Of a stretch of 64,000 bases of DNA, positions 1 to 8,394 are shown one piece after another. A program made the position numbers and the translations under genes. The DNA is from Flavobacterium franklandianum (GTDB lineage Bacteria; Bacteroidota; Bacteroidia; Flavobacteriales; Flavobacteriaceae), in the NCBI RefSeq assembly GCF_007097365.1, contig NZ_VJZR01000002.1:62001-126000 (forward strand), written 5' to 3'. The notes beneath the pieces were generated by a model that did no database searches, was not told where the DNA came from, and saw nothing but the letters and a program-made list of their open reading frames with translations. Within the stretch, counting starts at the first letter, position 1; each line of letters begins with the position of its first letter.

Positions 1-1
1 A

Positions 2-232
2 GGTGGTTTGAATGCTTATGAATCTGCCCTTTCTGCTTTAGAGGCGAGACAAGAAGCTTATAATTATGCCAAAGAAAAATATGCAGTTGGAATGATGAAT
101 TCTTTCGATTTTAATCAATCGCAAACATTATATACCGTTGCACAATCAGAAGTGTTAAGAACCAAATACGACTATATTTTCAAAATAAAAATACTAGAAT
201 TCTACTTTGGAATTCCAATCATAAAAAACTAA
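2..232 (+). CDS. TolC family outer-membrane efflux protein, C-terminal end (partial)
   Basis: The reading frame is open from the window edge, so only the last ~76 residues are present. The helical, Ala/Gln/Tyr-rich sequence (VGMMNSFDFNQSQTLYTVAQ, then YDYIFKIKILEFYFG) is typical of the last coiled-coil helix and final strand of TolC-like outer-membrane channels. The stop lies 6 nt before the MacA-like adaptor, so the two form an operon of a tripartite pump. The TTG at position 8 is internal, not the start. The family call rests on a short fragment plus context. Confidence 0.8.
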   Translation, partial: GGLNAYESALSALEARQEAYNYAKEKYAVGMMNSFDFNQSQTLYTVAQSEVLRTKYDYIFKIKILEFYFGIPIIKN

Positions 233-238
233 TTTATT

Positions 239-1525
239 ATGTCTAAGAAAACTATTTATATATTAATTGGAGCGACCGTTGCCATCATTGGATTGTTAAT
301 TATACTTTCTAAATCGGGTGTTATTGGTAATAAAGACAAAGGAAAATCGGTAGAAATTACCAATGTTAACGCTACAACTATTGTCGAAACTGTTTCGGCA
401 ACTGGGAAAATTCAGCCCGAAATTGAAGTGAAAATATCCTCAGAAGTTTCCGGTGAAATTATAGCTTTGAATGTAATCGAAGGACAAGTGGTCAAAAAAG
501 GAGACTTATTAGTAAAGATAAATCCAGATTTATACACTTCAGGATACAATCGTACCCTGTCTAATTTATCTGGAACTAAAGCAAATTTGAGCCAAGCCGA
601 TGCTTCCTTTAAAGAAGCCAAAGCCAATTATGACAGAAACAAAACATTATTTGATAAAGGAATTATTTCCAAATCGGATTGGGACAAAACAGTGGCGAGT
701 TTTGAAGTTGCCAAAGCCAGCAAACAATCTGCTTATTTCAATGTGCAAAGTGCTTCGGCAACTGTAAATGAAGCCAAAGACAATCTTGGCAGAACCACGA
801 TTTATGCGCCAGCCGATGGAACAATTTCGGTACTAAACGTGGAATTGGGCGAACGAGTTTTAGGAACCCAACAAATGGCGGGAACCGAAATTCTTCGTGT
901 GGCCAACCTGAATAATATGGAAGTGGAAGTCGATGTAAATGAAAATGACATCGTAAAAATAAAAGTGGGTAACGAAGCTAAGGTTGAGGTGGATGCTTAT
1001 TTGAAAAAACAATTCAAAGGCATTGTAACGAGTATTTCCAATTCGGCGAGTTCTACTTTGACAGCGGATCAAGTAACCAATTTTAAAGTAAAAATTAGAA
1101 TTTTGAAAGAATCGTATCAAGATTTATTAGAAGGGAAACCGGTGACTTATTCGCCTTTTAGACCAGGAATGACCGCAACGGTTGATATTATTACAAAAAC
1201 AAGAGCTAGCGTTTTGGCTGTGCCAATTAGTTCAGTAGTGGTCAAATCAGACACGACAGCCGTAAAAGGATTTAAAGTGGAAGACGAAGACGAGAAAAAA
1301 GCTGCCCCAAAAAGCGACAAAAAACTAGAATGTGTTTTTGTAAAAGTAGGCGATAAAGCCAAAATCCGAATCATAAAAACAGGAATTCAGGACGATACGA
1401 ATATTGAAGTTCTTACTGGACTCAAAAAAGGTGATGTTGTTATCACGGGACCTTATTCAACCGTTTCGAAGGATTTGAATTCTGGCGATAAAGTAACTAT
1501 TGATAAAGTAGAAGAAAAAAAATAG
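239..1525 (+). CDS. Efflux pump periplasmic adaptor subunit (HlyD/MacA family)
   Basis: Membrane-fusion protein linking an inner-membrane transporter to the TolC-like channel encoded just upstream. An N-terminal membrane anchor (about residues 5-27) is followed by a split lipoyl/barrel-sandwich domain (about 50-90 and 185-215; the second half contains TIYAPADGTISVL), a long helical hairpin (about 95-180), a beta-barrel domain (about 220-330) and a membrane-proximal domain ending in GLKKGDVVITGPY. A charged Lys/Glu/Asp segment around residues 345-365 looks like a flexible insert. At 428 residues it has normal length for the family. In MacAB-type operons an ABC permease accompanies the adaptor. 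None follows here, so the transporter gene is either upstream of the window or elsewhere. Confidence 0.92.
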   Translation: MSKKTIYILIGATVAIIGLLIILSKSGVIGNKDKGKSVEITNVNATTIVETVSATGKIQPEIEVKISSEVSGEIIALNVIEGQVVKKGDLLVKINPDLYTSGYNRTLSNLSGTKANLSQADASFKEAKANYDRNKTLFDKGIISKSDWDKTVASFEVAKASKQSAYFNVQSASATVNEAKDNLGRTTIYAPADGTISVLNVELGERVLGTQQMAGTEILRVANLNNMEVEVDVNENDIVKIKVGNEAKVEVDAYLKKQFKGIVTSISNSASSTLTADQVTNFKVKIRILKESYQDLLEGKPVTYSPFRPGMTATVDIITKTRASVLAVPISSVVVKSDTTAVKGFKVEDEDEKKAAPKSDKKLECVFVKVGDKAKIRIIKTGIQDDTNIEVLTGLKKGDVVITGPYSTVSKDLNSGDKVTIDKVEEKK

Positions 1526-1576
1526 TGTTCAGTTTGCAATAATCAGTTTTTAGCATTCAGTTCTTACTGCCTACTT

Positions 1577-1659
1577 ATAATCTCTAACCTTTAACTTCTA
1601 ACTTCTAACTTCTAACCTCTAACTTCAAACCTCTAACTTCTAACCTCTAACTTCAAACC
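1577..1659. repeat. Degenerate 7-mer-type intergenic repeat (CTAACTT/CTAACCT)
   Basis: About ten imperfect copies of a TCTAACYT-like word run head to tail and end directly at the TTG start of tsaB. Related strings occur upstream of clpX and elsewhere in the window. No reading frame or hairpin is apparent. Function unknown. Confidence 0.75.
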
Positions 1660-2328
1660 TTGTCTTACATTCTCAACATCGAAACCGCTACCAAAAATTG
1701 TTCTGTTGCTTTGGCAAGAGACGGAAAAACTATTCTATGCAAAGAAATTGCCGAAGAAGGCTATTCTCATGCGGAACGTTTGCACGTTTTTATTGAAGAA
1801 ATTATCAAGGAATCGGAAATAACTTTCCAAGATTTATCGGCGATTGCTGTGAGTCAAGGGCCAGGTTCTTACACCGGATTGCGTATTGGGGTTTCTGCCG
1901 CAAAAGGTTTGTGTTATGCTTTGGGAATTCCTTTGATTGCAGTAGATACTTTGCAAGTTTTGGCATCGCAAGTCAAGGTTTCCAACGGATTGATTATTCC
2001 AATGCTAGATGCCCGAAGAATGGAAGTCTATAGCGCTATTTTTACTCCAAATTTCGAAAACAAAAGAGCCGTTCAAGCCGAAGTAATCACCGAAAGCTCT
2101 TTCGAAAATTTGCGGGAAACCCTTTATTTTGTAGGTGATTGTGCCGAAAAAGGCAAGACTGTCTTGACCAAAGAAAACTTTATTTTCTTGGAAGAAATTA
2201 AATATCCATCAGCAAAAGAAATGAGCTTTTTGAGTTTTGATAAATATCAAAAAAATGACTTTGTAGATGTCGCCTACTTTGAACCGTATTATTTGAAGGA
2301 TTTTATGATGACAGTTTCGAAAAAATAA
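1660..2328 (+). CDS. tsaB: tRNA threonylcarbamoyladenosine biosynthesis protein TsaB
   Basis: Non-catalytic partner of TsaD in the complex that installs the t6A modification at position 37 of ANN-decoding tRNAs in the cytoplasm. The N-terminus (ILNIETATKNCSVALARDG) is the ASKHA-fold signature of the YeaZ/TsaB family. SQGPGSYTGLRIGVSAAKGL is the conserved glycine-rich segment, and 222 residues is the usual length. Translation starts at TTG, which fits because family members begin two or three residues before ILNIET and no ATG lies closer. The gene stands alone between the efflux operon and the convergent mscS gene. It is preceded immediately by a repetitive low-complexity tract, so its promoter is not obvious. 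Confidence 0.93.
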   Translation: MSYILNIETATKNCSVALARDGKTILCKEIAEEGYSHAERLHVFIEEIIKESEITFQDLSAIAVSQGPGSYTGLRIGVSAAKGLCYALGIPLIAVDTLQVLASQVKVSNGLIIPMLDARRMEVYSAIFTPNFENKRAVQAEVITESSFENLRETLYFVGDCAEKGKTVLTKENFIFLEEIKYPSAKEMSFLSFDKYQKNDFVDVAYFEPYYLKDFMMTVSKK

Positions 2329-2333
2329 ATAAT

Positions 2334-3161
2334 TTAATTGTTTTTTGCGGATGACTCTTTCACAAAAGGTTGAATCACAATTCCTGCAGTGTCAAAAGCC
2401 AATTTACAACTCTCCAAAGTTTCAGAGAAAACAGCACCAAAATCTTCGTTATTTGCCCAAGGCCTGACGGCGAGTTGAATCGAGCTATCAGTCAATAGCT
2501 TTACAGATACTTCTGCTTCGGGAGTTTTTAGTACCTTTGGGTTGTTTTTTAAAACTTCAGTGATAATATCTTTAGCTTTCTTGATTTCAGTGTCATAAGA
2601 AATCGAAATGGTCAAATCGGCCTTTCGAAATCTTTGCATCGAATAGTTGGTAATAATACCGTTGGACAAGGAACCATTTGGAATAAAAATCGTCTGATTG
2701 TTGGCATTGATTAATTTAGTTACAAATATTTGTATTTCGCTAACAGTTCCAATCATAGTTTGAGCCTCAATCGTATCGCCTACTTTGAACGGTTTGAATA
2801 GTATAATCAGCATTCCTCCAGCAAAATTTGACAACGATCCTTGAAGCGACAAACCTACGGCAAGTCCCATCGCCCCTAAGATTGCTACAAAGGATGAGGT
2901 TTCGATTCCTAATTTGGAAATGAAAGTTACAAACAACAACACTCTCAAAACCCAAAGCAGGATGTCGGCAAGAAATTTGGTCAAAGTAGGGTCAAGTTCC
3001 CTTTTTATCATTATTTTTCGAATGAGCCTGTTGATTACTCGAATTACGTAAAGGCCTACAAATAGAATTAGAAATGCCGATATCAATTTTGGAGAATAAT
3101 CGATTAAAACTTTGATGAAAGTTTCTGCGTAATTGGCAATGTTTTCTGTGTTAACTGTCAT
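2334..3161 (-). CDS. Small-conductance mechanosensitive channel (MscS family)
   Basis: Inner-membrane tension-gated channel that releases solutes on hypo-osmotic shock. Three transmembrane segments lie in roughly residues 20-115. The third contains the Gly/Ala-rich pore helix (GAMGLAVGLSLQGSLSNFAG) and is followed by the MscS beta-domain hallmark FKPFKVGDTIE and the PNGSLSNGIITNYS stretch. At 275 residues it matches the minimal E. coli MscS architecture with no extra domain. It converges with tsaB, the two stops being 6 bp apart. A terminator hairpin separates it from the upstream gene on the same strand, so it is probably transcribed on its own. Confidence 0.93.
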   Translation of the reverse strand: MTVNTENIANYAETFIKVLIDYSPKLISAFLILFVGLYVIRVINRLIRKIMIKRELDPTLTKFLADILLWVLRVLLFVTFISKLGIETSSFVAILGAMGLAVGLSLQGSLSNFAGGMLIILFKPFKVGDTIEAQTMIGTVSEIQIFVTKLINANNQTIFIPNGSLSNGIITNYSMQRFRKADLTISISYDTEIKKAKDIITEVLKNNPKVLKTPEAEVSVKLLTDSSIQLAVRPWANNEDFGAVFSETLESCKLAFDTAGIVIQPFVKESSAKNN

Positions 3162-3173
3162 TTTGTTTAATAA

Positions 3174-3199
3174 AAAACCTTCTCAATGGAGAAGGTTTT
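3174..3199 (-). terminator. Rho-independent terminator after the helical repeat protein
   Basis: A perfect 11-bp stem (AAAACCTTCTC / GAGAAGGTTTT) with a 4-nt loop is followed on the minus strand by a T run. It lies between the stop of the 3237-3668 gene and the start of mscS. Confidence 0.85.
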
Positions 3200-3236
3200 G
3201 GTTTACAAAGCAAATATACTTATAAATTTTAAATAA

Positions 3237-3668
3237 TTATTTTTTGTCTTCTTCGATTTTTTCAACTGTTTCTTCCGCTACAGCTTTAGTTTCTTCAATT
3301 TTTTCAACTGTTTTTTCCGCTACAGCTTCTGTTGTCGTTACAGCTTCGGAAGTTAAATCGCTTATTTTTTCTTTTACAGTTTCCGAAGTGCTTTTGGCAA
3401 GTTCTTCAGCTTTATCTGCATATTCGCTAGCTTTTTCTTTTACGGTTTCTATTGCGTTTTCTATTGCTTCCTTGGCAGCAGGAATATATTCTTTTGCTTT
3501 TTCTTTGGCCATTTCTGCAAAATCTTCCACTTTGTCCACAAGTGGTGCTGTGGCTTCTTTTGCTTTCGCAAAGGCATCGGTTGCCATAGTTTCAGCTTGA
3601 TCGGCTATCGAATCTACATCTATATTGGCTTTGCCAAATAGATTTTTAAAAAATGATGATACTCCCAT
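3237..3668 (-). CDS. Small amphipathic-helix repeat protein (apolipoprotein/LEA-like), function unknown
   Basis: 143 residues, almost all Ala, Glu, Lys, Val, Thr and Asp, with no Cys or Trp. After a short N-terminal segment (MGVSSFFKNLFGKANID) the rest is predicted by eye as one long amphipathic helix built from 11-residue-like units (AKEKAKEYIP, KEKASEYADKAEELAK). It ends in near-identical repeats of EKTVEKIEETKAVAEETVEK. Such sequences resemble YtxH-like, apolipoprotein-like or late-embryogenesis-abundant stress proteins that bind membranes or protect proteins. That resemblance is compositional only. No signal peptide is seen. It has its own terminator downstream and is probably monocistronic. 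Confidence 0.7.
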   Translation of the reverse strand: MGVSSFFKNLFGKANIDVDSIADQAETMATDAFAKAKEATAPLVDKVEDFAEMAKEKAKEYIPAAKEAIENAIETVKEKASEYADKAEELAKSTSETVKEKISDLTSEAVTTTEAVAEKTVEKIEETKAVAEETVEKIEEDKK

Positions 3669-3718
3669 AGTTTTTTGATTTTTAATTAGTTAGCAATAGT
3701 AAGCATTTTTATTTTAAG

Positions 3719-5734
3719 TTAAATTAAATTACTAACAATTTTCTGAAAATCATCAGTAGGAGTTAAACAAGTACGGTTTTGGCAAAGATAAAAAAGGGTT
3801 TGATCGGCAACAAATCGGTCTTTCAAAAAGGAAAGAGTCGAAACTTTTTTGGTTCCAGCCAAAACTACATTTGGAAAGTATAATGCATTTATTTTGCTGC
3901 AATATACCAATGCTGATTCTCCGCAAATCGCCAATTCCTTATTTTGTTCGGAATAATTCAAAGTCAAATCCATCCAATTCGAATAAGCAGACGGATATTG
4001 TATGTTTGGCATAATATTTTGCAACATTCTTTGACTTACTTTTTCGTAATAGGAGTTTTCAAAATAAATACTCAACAGAAACAAGTTTTTTCCCATAACC
4101 GAGTTCGATGCTGGAATTACATTGTCCTCAGTTTCGAAATGTGATGTTATTAGGGCTTCATCCAGATTGGAGGTAAAGGCAAAAAATCCTGATTTCTCGT
4201 CATAAAAATGTTCCAAACTATAATCTGTTAATTGTTTGGCATAGTGAAGCCATTTTTCGTCGAATGTTACTTCGTATAAACTAATAAAGGCGGAAATTAC
4301 AAAGCAATAGTCCTCTAAATAACCGTTGATGGTGCTTTTCTCGTTTTTGTAATTATGGAACAAATTCCCTTCGTTTGACCACAAATTTTTAATGATAAAA
4401 TTAGCATTTTTAAGGGCTAAAACGAGATAATTTTCATTTTCCAATGCTTTGTAAGCGTCAACAAAACCTTTGAGCATTATGGCGTTCCAAGAGGTTAGAC
4501 ATTTGTCGTCTAATCTTGGTTTTGAACGTTTTTCTCTTTTAATATAAAGGATTTGCTCCCAGAATAGTTTCTTTTTTTGAAGTGTCGAAAGGGTAATATT
4601 GTTGTTTTTTGCAATTTCGTCCAGACTTTTATTTTGAATCAAAACATAATTTCCGTCTTCCCACAATCCAAAGGTATTGATGTTGAAAACCTGACTAAAT
4701 AAATCGAAATCATCGCCAATAATGGTTTTCAATTCAGGGATTTTCCAAACATAAAAAGCACCTTCTTCGAGATGATTTTCAGGATTTAAGCTATCGGCAT
4801 CGAGGGCGCAATAAAAACCGCCTTCGGGATTCATTAATTCTCTTTCGACGAAAGAAATCGTTTTTTCGATGACTTCTTTGTACAACGGTTTTTTGGTCAA
4901 TTTGAAAGCATCACTATACAAGGAAATCAACTGGCCGTTGTCGTACAGCATTTTTTCAAAATGAGGAACGTGCCATTTATTATCTACTGAATAACGCGAA
5001 AATCCTCCATCGACTGTGTCAAAAATTCCTCCGTAAGCCATTCTTGTCAAGGTGAGATTTACAAAATCGAACAATTTCATATCATTTTTTTGGAAAGCAA
5101 AACGCAATAAAAAATGATAATTATTGGGCATCATAAACTTTGGTGATCTTGACATTCCACCAAATTCCCAATCAAAATCTTCTTTCCACTTTTCGACTAA
5201 AGGAATTAAGTCTTCTTGATTTACTGTAGTTTCCGATTTTTTATTTTCAATAATACTCAATAATTGAATCCCTTCATGCAATTTTTCGGCATAATCAATC
5301 ACTTTCTCAGGATTTGATAGATATACTTCTTGCAATTGGCCAAGAGTTTGTATCCATTCTTCCTTTCTGAAATACGTTCCGCCCCAAATGGGTCTTCCGT
5401 CAGGAAGTGTAACCACATTCAAGGGCCAACCGCCACGACGAGTCATAAGCTGAATGGCTTTCATATAAACCGCATCTACATCAGGACGTTCTTCACGATC
5501 GACTTTGATATTAACGAAATTTGTATTCATAACATCGGCCACTTCTTGGTCTTCGAAACTTTCGTGTTCCATAACGTGACACCAATGGCAAGCTGAATAA
5601 CCAATACTTATGACAATTAGACTGTTTTTTTCTTTGGCTTCGTCCAATGAATTGGTATTCCAAGCTTTCCAATGTACAGGATTATTGGCGTGTTGCAGCA
5701 AATACGGGCTGGTTTCTTGAGAAAGTAAATTCAT
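3719..5734 (-). CDS. Thioredoxin-domain protein of the YyaL/DUF255 (SPATA20-like) family
   Basis: 671 residues. The N-terminus carries the family signature (SPYLLQHANNPVHWKAW) and a thioredoxin-like fold with a CHWC active site (Cys49, Cys52), followed by FVNIKVDREERPDVD. The rest is an (alpha/alpha)6 barrel resembling glycosidases or N-acylglucosamine epimerases (for example GGFSRYSVDNKWHVPHFEKM and DADS). The whole family is uncharacterised biochemically. A redox or sugar-related role is only inferred. No signal peptide, so cytoplasmic. The N-terminus lies about 50 nt from the stop of the NifU-family gene, separated by an intergenic repeat. Confidence 0.9.
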   Translation of the reverse strand: MNLLSQETSPYLLQHANNPVHWKAWNTNSLDEAKEKNSLIVISIGYSACHWCHVMEHESFEDQEVADVMNTNFVNIKVDREERPDVDAVYMKAIQLMTRRGGWPLNVVTLPDGRPIWGGTYFRKEEWIQTLGQLQEVYLSNPEKVIDYAEKLHEGIQLLSIIENKKSETTVNQEDLIPLVEKWKEDFDWEFGGMSRSPKFMMPNNYHFLLRFAFQKNDMKLFDFVNLTLTRMAYGGIFDTVDGGFSRYSVDNKWHVPHFEKMLYDNGQLISLYSDAFKLTKKPLYKEVIEKTISFVERELMNPEGGFYCALDADSLNPENHLEEGAFYVWKIPELKTIIGDDFDLFSQVFNINTFGLWEDGNYVLIQNKSLDEIAKNNNITLSTLQKKKLFWEQILYIKREKRSKPRLDDKCLTSWNAIMLKGFVDAYKALENENYLVLALKNANFIIKNLWSNEGNLFHNYKNEKSTINGYLEDYCFVISAFISLYEVTFDEKWLHYAKQLTDYSLEHFYDEKSGFFAFTSNLDEALITSHFETEDNVIPASNSVMGKNLFLLSIYFENSYYEKVSQRMLQNIMPNIQYPSAYSNWMDLTLNYSEQNKELAICGESALVYCSKINALYFPNVVLAGTKKVSTLSFLKDRFVADQTLFYLCQNRTCLTPTDDFQKIVSNLI

Positions 5735-5749
5735 TTTTTAAGTTTTAAT

Positions 5750-5780
5750 CAATCTGAAATCTGCAATCTAAAATCTAAAA
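5750..5780. repeat. Degenerate AATCTGCAATCTAAAATC-type intergenic repeat
   Basis: Four imperfect copies of an AATCTRMA-like unit (containing CTGCAATCTAAAATCT) fill the gap between two leftward genes. The same string recurs at about 18.02 kb and, in variant form, at 28.1-28.3 and 48.36 kb. Confidence 0.7.
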
Positions 5781-5782
5781 TA

Positions 5783-6682
5783 TTAAGCGTTTATGGCTTC
5801 AACTTTAATGTCTTCGTCGTTAAGCATGCTTTTTAGCATATTTTCTATACCACTTTTTAGGGTAAATGTTGATGAAGGGCAACCGCTGCAAGCTCCTTGA
5901 AGAACTACTTTCACGGTTTTGTCGGCTTCGTTATACGATTCAAAAGCAATATTTCCACCGTCGGCTTGTACGGCTGGTTTTACATATTCTTCTAATATGT
6001 TGATGATTTGTTGCGAGGTAACATCAAGATTATCGAACTCTTTAGTTTTCGTTTTTTCTTGTTCAGCTTTGGCTACGATGATACTTTCGTCAAGAACTGT
6101 TCCACCGTTTTCGATGTATTGTTTGATAAAAGTTCTTAATTCCAATGTGATTTCGTCCCAGTTGTTGACTTCATATTTGGTTACCGAAATATAATTTTCA
6201 TCGATGAAAATTTCTTTTACATACGGAAATTTGAATAATTCTTTTGCCAATGGAGAAGCTGCTGTATCATCAATATTTTTGAATTCAACAGGGCTTTTGG
6301 TCAACATTCGGCTTACCACAAATTTCAAAGCAGCCGGATTTGGAGTAGTTTCGCCATAAACGGTTATCGGTTGTTTTTGCGCTTTATTTTCAGATGGTGT
6401 AATGATTATTCCGCCATTGGTTACAAAGGTTTCGATTTGTTCCGCTACAGCATCTTTTACATCATCCCATTCTACAATGCTGAATTTTTCGATGGCAATG
6501 AAATTTCCCGAGATGTAAACTGTTTTTACAAATGGCAGATAAAATAATTGCTGTGCGAGAGGAGAATTTTTGGTCTCATCAATGTTTTTGAATTCAAAAC
6601 TTTCATTCTGTGTGATAAAATCTTCGAATTCGAACTTTAATATACTTGCGTTTTGCGTTTCTTTAATAGCTATTTTTGACAT
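5783..6682 (-). CDS. NifU-family Fe-S cluster scaffold/carrier with two Nfu N-terminal domains
   Basis: Carrier that binds a [4Fe-4S] cluster and passes it to client proteins. Two tandem copies of the Nfu N-terminal domain occupy about residues 15-90 and 108-185. Both contain the pattern FKNIDxTxxSPLAxxLFxxP. A charged linker and the C-terminal NifU domain follow (about 220-290) with the cluster-binding CxxC (ACSGCPSS, Cys265 and Cys268) and VQADGGNIAFESY. The duplicated N-terminal domain makes it longer than one-domain Nfu proteins (~190-200 aa). I believe this arrangement occurs in other Bacteroidota, but could not check. The gene lies alone. A TATCTTTG match to the -7 box sits about 30 nt upstream, without a clear -33 TTG. 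Confidence 0.9.
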   Translation of the reverse strand: MSKIAIKETQNASILKFEFEDFITQNESFEFKNIDETKNSPLAQQLFYLPFVKTVYISGNFIAIEKFSIVEWDDVKDAVAEQIETFVTNGGIIITPSENKAQKQPITVYGETTPNPAALKFVVSRMLTKSPVEFKNIDDTAASPLAKELFKFPYVKEIFIDENYISVTKYEVNNWDEITLELRTFIKQYIENGGTVLDESIIVAKAEQEKTKTKEFDNLDVTSQQIINILEEYVKPAVQADGGNIAFESYNEADKTVKVVLQGACSGCPSSTFTLKSGIENMLKSMLNDEDIKVEAINA

Positions 6683-6834
6683 AATTTTTTAATTTTTTAC
6701 AAATTTAACAAAGATATTTTCTACTATTAACTATATTTGATTTTTTAAAGAATAAATTAACTTATATAACGTTTTAAGTTGATTAATAATTATTTTTTAA
6801 TCGTTTGCCCCATTTTAAATGTAATTTTTTTTGA

Positions 6835-7833
6835 ATGTACGATAAATTTAAGATTTTTATAGTTCTATTTTTTATAGCACATAATTCCTTTTCACAAATA
6901 GGAATTCCTGTCTATTCAGATTATTTATCGGATAATTATTATTTGCTTCATCCTTCGATGGCTGGGGCAGCAAATTGCGACAAAATAAGACTTACTGCAA
7001 GGAAACAATGGTTTGACCAGACAGATGCTCCAGCACTTCAGACCTTAAGTTATAATGGAAGAGCGGGCGAGAAATCTGGTCTTGGAATTATTCTTTTTAA
7101 TGACAAAAACGGATATCACTCTCAAAAAGGCGCAAAATTAACTTATGCGCATCATCTTATGTTTTCTAGAGATGATATCGATTTGAATCAATTGTCATTT
7201 GGTATGAGTGCTGATTTTTCCCAAAGCCAATTAGATGAAACAGAGTGGTTGCAATCCGGAGATTTTGATCCAATTGTGAACGGAATTATTGTTCAAGATG
7301 CTTCTTATTTTAATATTGACTTAGGTGCTTCCTATAATTATCTTGATTTTTATGTTCACGGAACTATTCAAAATGTGATTGAAACAAAAAGAAAAATTTA
7401 CACAGAGTACGAAAGTACTAATTTGAGAAGATATTTATTTAGTGCTGGTTATGTTTTTGGGGATAGAGACAAAATTTTGTGGGAGCCATCTCTGATGTTT
7501 CAACTTGTAGATCAAACCAAAGAAAAATCGATTGACATCAATATGAAAGCTTACAAGAGCTTCGATTTTGGTAGGCTTTGGGCAGCTTTATCGTATCGTA
7601 CAAGTTTTGATGGTTCAGAATATCTTAGTGGTAGTGGGGTTTCTTCTCAAAAACTGCAATACTTATCGCCAGTTTTTGGAATCAATTACAATAAATTTAT
7701 GTTTGCCTATACGTATTCTTATCTTTCTGGCGATGTGAATTTTGACACCGGGGGCTTTCATCAAATTACTTTGGGAATCGATTTGTTTTGCAAGCGCGAA
7801 AAATACGAATGTAATTGTCCTGCTATTAATTAG
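6835..7833 (+). CDS. PorP/SprF family type IX secretion membrane protein
   Basis: 332 residues with a signal peptide (about residues 1-20, ending NSFSQ). The start of the mature protein, IGIPVYSDYLSDNYYLLHPSMAGA, is the hallmark of PorP/SprF proteins: they begin with a short strand and an NPA-like turn, then a 14-strand-type outer-membrane barrel with alternating hydrophobic strands. In T9SS bacteria some of these barrels anchor or export partner proteins carrying type B sorting domains (SprF with SprB is the known case). No adhesin partner is adjacent. The closest type B cargo in the window is the 32-36 kb adhesin. The C-terminus has CKREKYECNCP, unusually Cys-rich for this protein. Confidence 0.88.
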   Translation: MYDKFKIFIVLFFIAHNSFSQIGIPVYSDYLSDNYYLLHPSMAGAANCDKIRLTARKQWFDQTDAPALQTLSYNGRAGEKSGLGIILFNDKNGYHSQKGAKLTYAHHLMFSRDDIDLNQLSFGMSADFSQSQLDETEWLQSGDFDPIVNGIIVQDASYFNIDLGASYNYLDFYVHGTIQNVIETKRKIYTEYESTNLRRYLFSAGYVFGDRDKILWEPSLMFQLVDQTKEKSIDINMKAYKSFDFGRLWAALSYRTSFDGSEYLSGSGVSSQKLQYLSPVFGINYNKFMFAYTYSYLSGDVNFDTGGFHQITLGIDLFCKREKYECNCPAIN

Positions 7834-7866
7834 ATTTTAAATTTATCCAATTTTAATTTCCATAAA

Positions 7867-8379
7867 ATGCTAATAAAATCTGTAAACGGAAAAACACCTA
7901 TTATTCCTGAGGATTGCTATGTGGCTGAAAATGCTACTATTGTTGGCGATGTTATCTTTGGACATTCTTGTAGTGTTTGGTTTAATGCTGTGGTTAGAGG
8001 TGATGTTCATTTTATAACCATTGGAAATAAAGTAAATATTCAAGATGGAGCCATTATTCATTGTACTTACCTAAAACACCCTACAATTATTGGGAACAAT
8101 GTATCTATTGGTCACAATGCAATGGTTCACGGATGTGTGATTCACGACAATGTTTTAATAGGAATGGGTGCTATTGTTATGGATAATTGTGTTGTAAATA
8201 GTAATTCGATTATTGCTGCGGGTGCTGTTGTGACTCAAAATACAGTAGTTGAATCGGGTAGTATTTATGCTGGAATTCCAGCAAAAAAGGTAAAAGACAT
8301 TGATCAATCAGATTTCGCCGGAGAAATTGAGCGCATTGCCAATAATTATGTGATGTATTCCGGTTGGTACAAAACTTAA
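7867..8379 (+). CDS. Gamma carbonic anhydrase family protein
   Basis: Left-handed beta-helix (hexapeptide repeat) protein of 170 residues, residues about 10-140 showing the I/V-G-x-x-x-x rhythm. Three candidate metal-ligand histidines are present: His65 (GAIIHC), His83 and His88 (IGHNAMVHGC), the last two five residues apart as in the archaeal Cam enzyme. The acidic proton-shuttle loop of Cam is absent, as in CamH/YrdA-like proteins, so catalytic carbonic anhydrase activity is not assured. It follows the SprF-like gene by 33 nt on the same strand and may be co-transcribed. It converges with murI. Confidence 0.9.
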   Translation: MLIKSVNGKTPIIPEDCYVAENATIVGDVIFGHSCSVWFNAVVRGDVHFITIGNKVNIQDGAIIHCTYLKHPTIIGNNVSIGHNAMVHGCVIHDNVLIGMGAIVMDNCVVNSNSIIAAGAVVTQNTVVESGSIYAGIPAKKVKDIDQSDFAGEIERIANNYVMYSGWYKT

Positions 8380-8394
8380 GAATAATTTAATTCC

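Noticed and set aside
412-627. Minus-strand open frame opposite the MacA-like gene, and similar antisense frames in most genes
   Set aside because: They lie wholly inside well-supported genes, with no start context or recognisable product.
3719-5734. Reading this gene as a plain thioredoxin or disulfide isomerase
   Set aside because: The CHWC thioredoxin-like part is only the N-terminal fifth; the rest is the DUF255/YyaL barrel and there is no signal peptide.
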